Of a stretch of DNA of 64,000 bases, positions 63,972 through 64,000 are shown piece by piece; the stretch's first letter is position 1, and every line of letters starts with the position of its first letter. Location of the stretch: the NCBI GenBank assembly GCA_003602415.1, contig QQSK01000003.1, forward strand, positions 137,369 to 201,368, given 5' to 3'. The notes beneath the pieces were generated by a model. That model was given only the letters and a program-made list of their open reading frames with translations. It was not told the origin of the DNA and ran no database searches. Both the position numbers and the translations under genes were made by a program. This DNA is from Candidatus Poseidoniales archaeon. GTDB taxonomy: Archaea; Thermoplasmatota; Poseidoniia; Poseidoniales; Poseidoniaceae.

Positions 63972-64000
63972 ACCCATCTTCCTTCGAATCGGAAGTGGAT

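Overview
The window looks like part of the chromosome of a mesophilic planktonic euryarchaeon, most likely Marine Group II (Candidatus Poseidoniales) or a close Thermoplasmatota relative. This is an inference. It rests on the archaeal information-processing genes (aIF6, Rpo7, Spt4, S24e, S27ae, RtcB, archaeal-type AlaRS, ValRS and DtdA), an archaeal-lipid-type geranylgeranyl reductase, TATA boxes about 25-30 bases ahead of several transcripts, GGTGA/GGAGG ribosome binding sites, and very large Asp-rich secreted proteins. I could run no database search. No CRISPR array, insertion sequence, integrase or prophage gene is visible.

Layout. 1-13 kb: end of a type IA topoisomerase, a geranylgeranyl reductase, and a lipoprotein that joins thrombospondin type-3 repeats to a PNGase F-like region. 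These are followed by a minus-strand run of mqnC (futalosine menaquinone route), an Xaa-Pro aminopeptidase, a PKD-like surface protein and a 1031-residue Asp-rich repeat protein. 13-24 kb (minus): an unknown protein, glyA, a 1017-residue membrane protein, an aminotransferase, an EVE-domain protein and an RND/MMPL transporter. 24-37 kb: valS, dinB, a 2-hydroxyacid dehydrogenase, a membrane protein, an ETHE1-like metallo-beta-lactamase protein, rmuC, a Nudix hydrolase, alaS and rtcB. 37-44 kb: a 2166-residue surface protein. 44-46.5 kb: tRNA-Thr(GGU), tRNA-Ser(GGA), a protein with Tudor-like, EF-hand and chromo-barrel-like segments, and a TauE/SafE-like permease that appears frameshifted. 46.5-55.6 kb: a membrane zinc-ribbon protein, sufS-like cysteine desulfurase, a subtilase, a possible methyltransferase, a zinc-finger protein, proline dehydrogenase, dtdA, a propeller-like protein and the operon rpo7-spt4-rps24e-rps27ae. 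55.8-64 kb: an 1850-residue-class surface protein, an unknown protein, purC, eif6 and 5S rRNA at the right edge, probably next to 23S rRNA beyond the window.

Biology. The gene content fits a heterotroph that attacks protein and glycoprotein at its surface and uses peptides and amino acids (subtilase, Xaa-Pro aminopeptidase, proline dehydrogenase, SHMT, aminotransferase). It may respire with menaquinone. Genes are tightly packed: no gap exceeds 300 bases, and many neighbours overlap or abut. The longest gap (55584-55868) carries a TATA box and two strong inverted repeats.

The most unusual signals are a set of five intergenic inverted repeats with different arms but the same core (CC-TAC-GG, read on one strand or the other), the eukaryote-like domain mix in the 44335 gene, the secreted PNGase F-like protein, and three surface proteins that share a membrane-anchor-plus-acidic-tail design.
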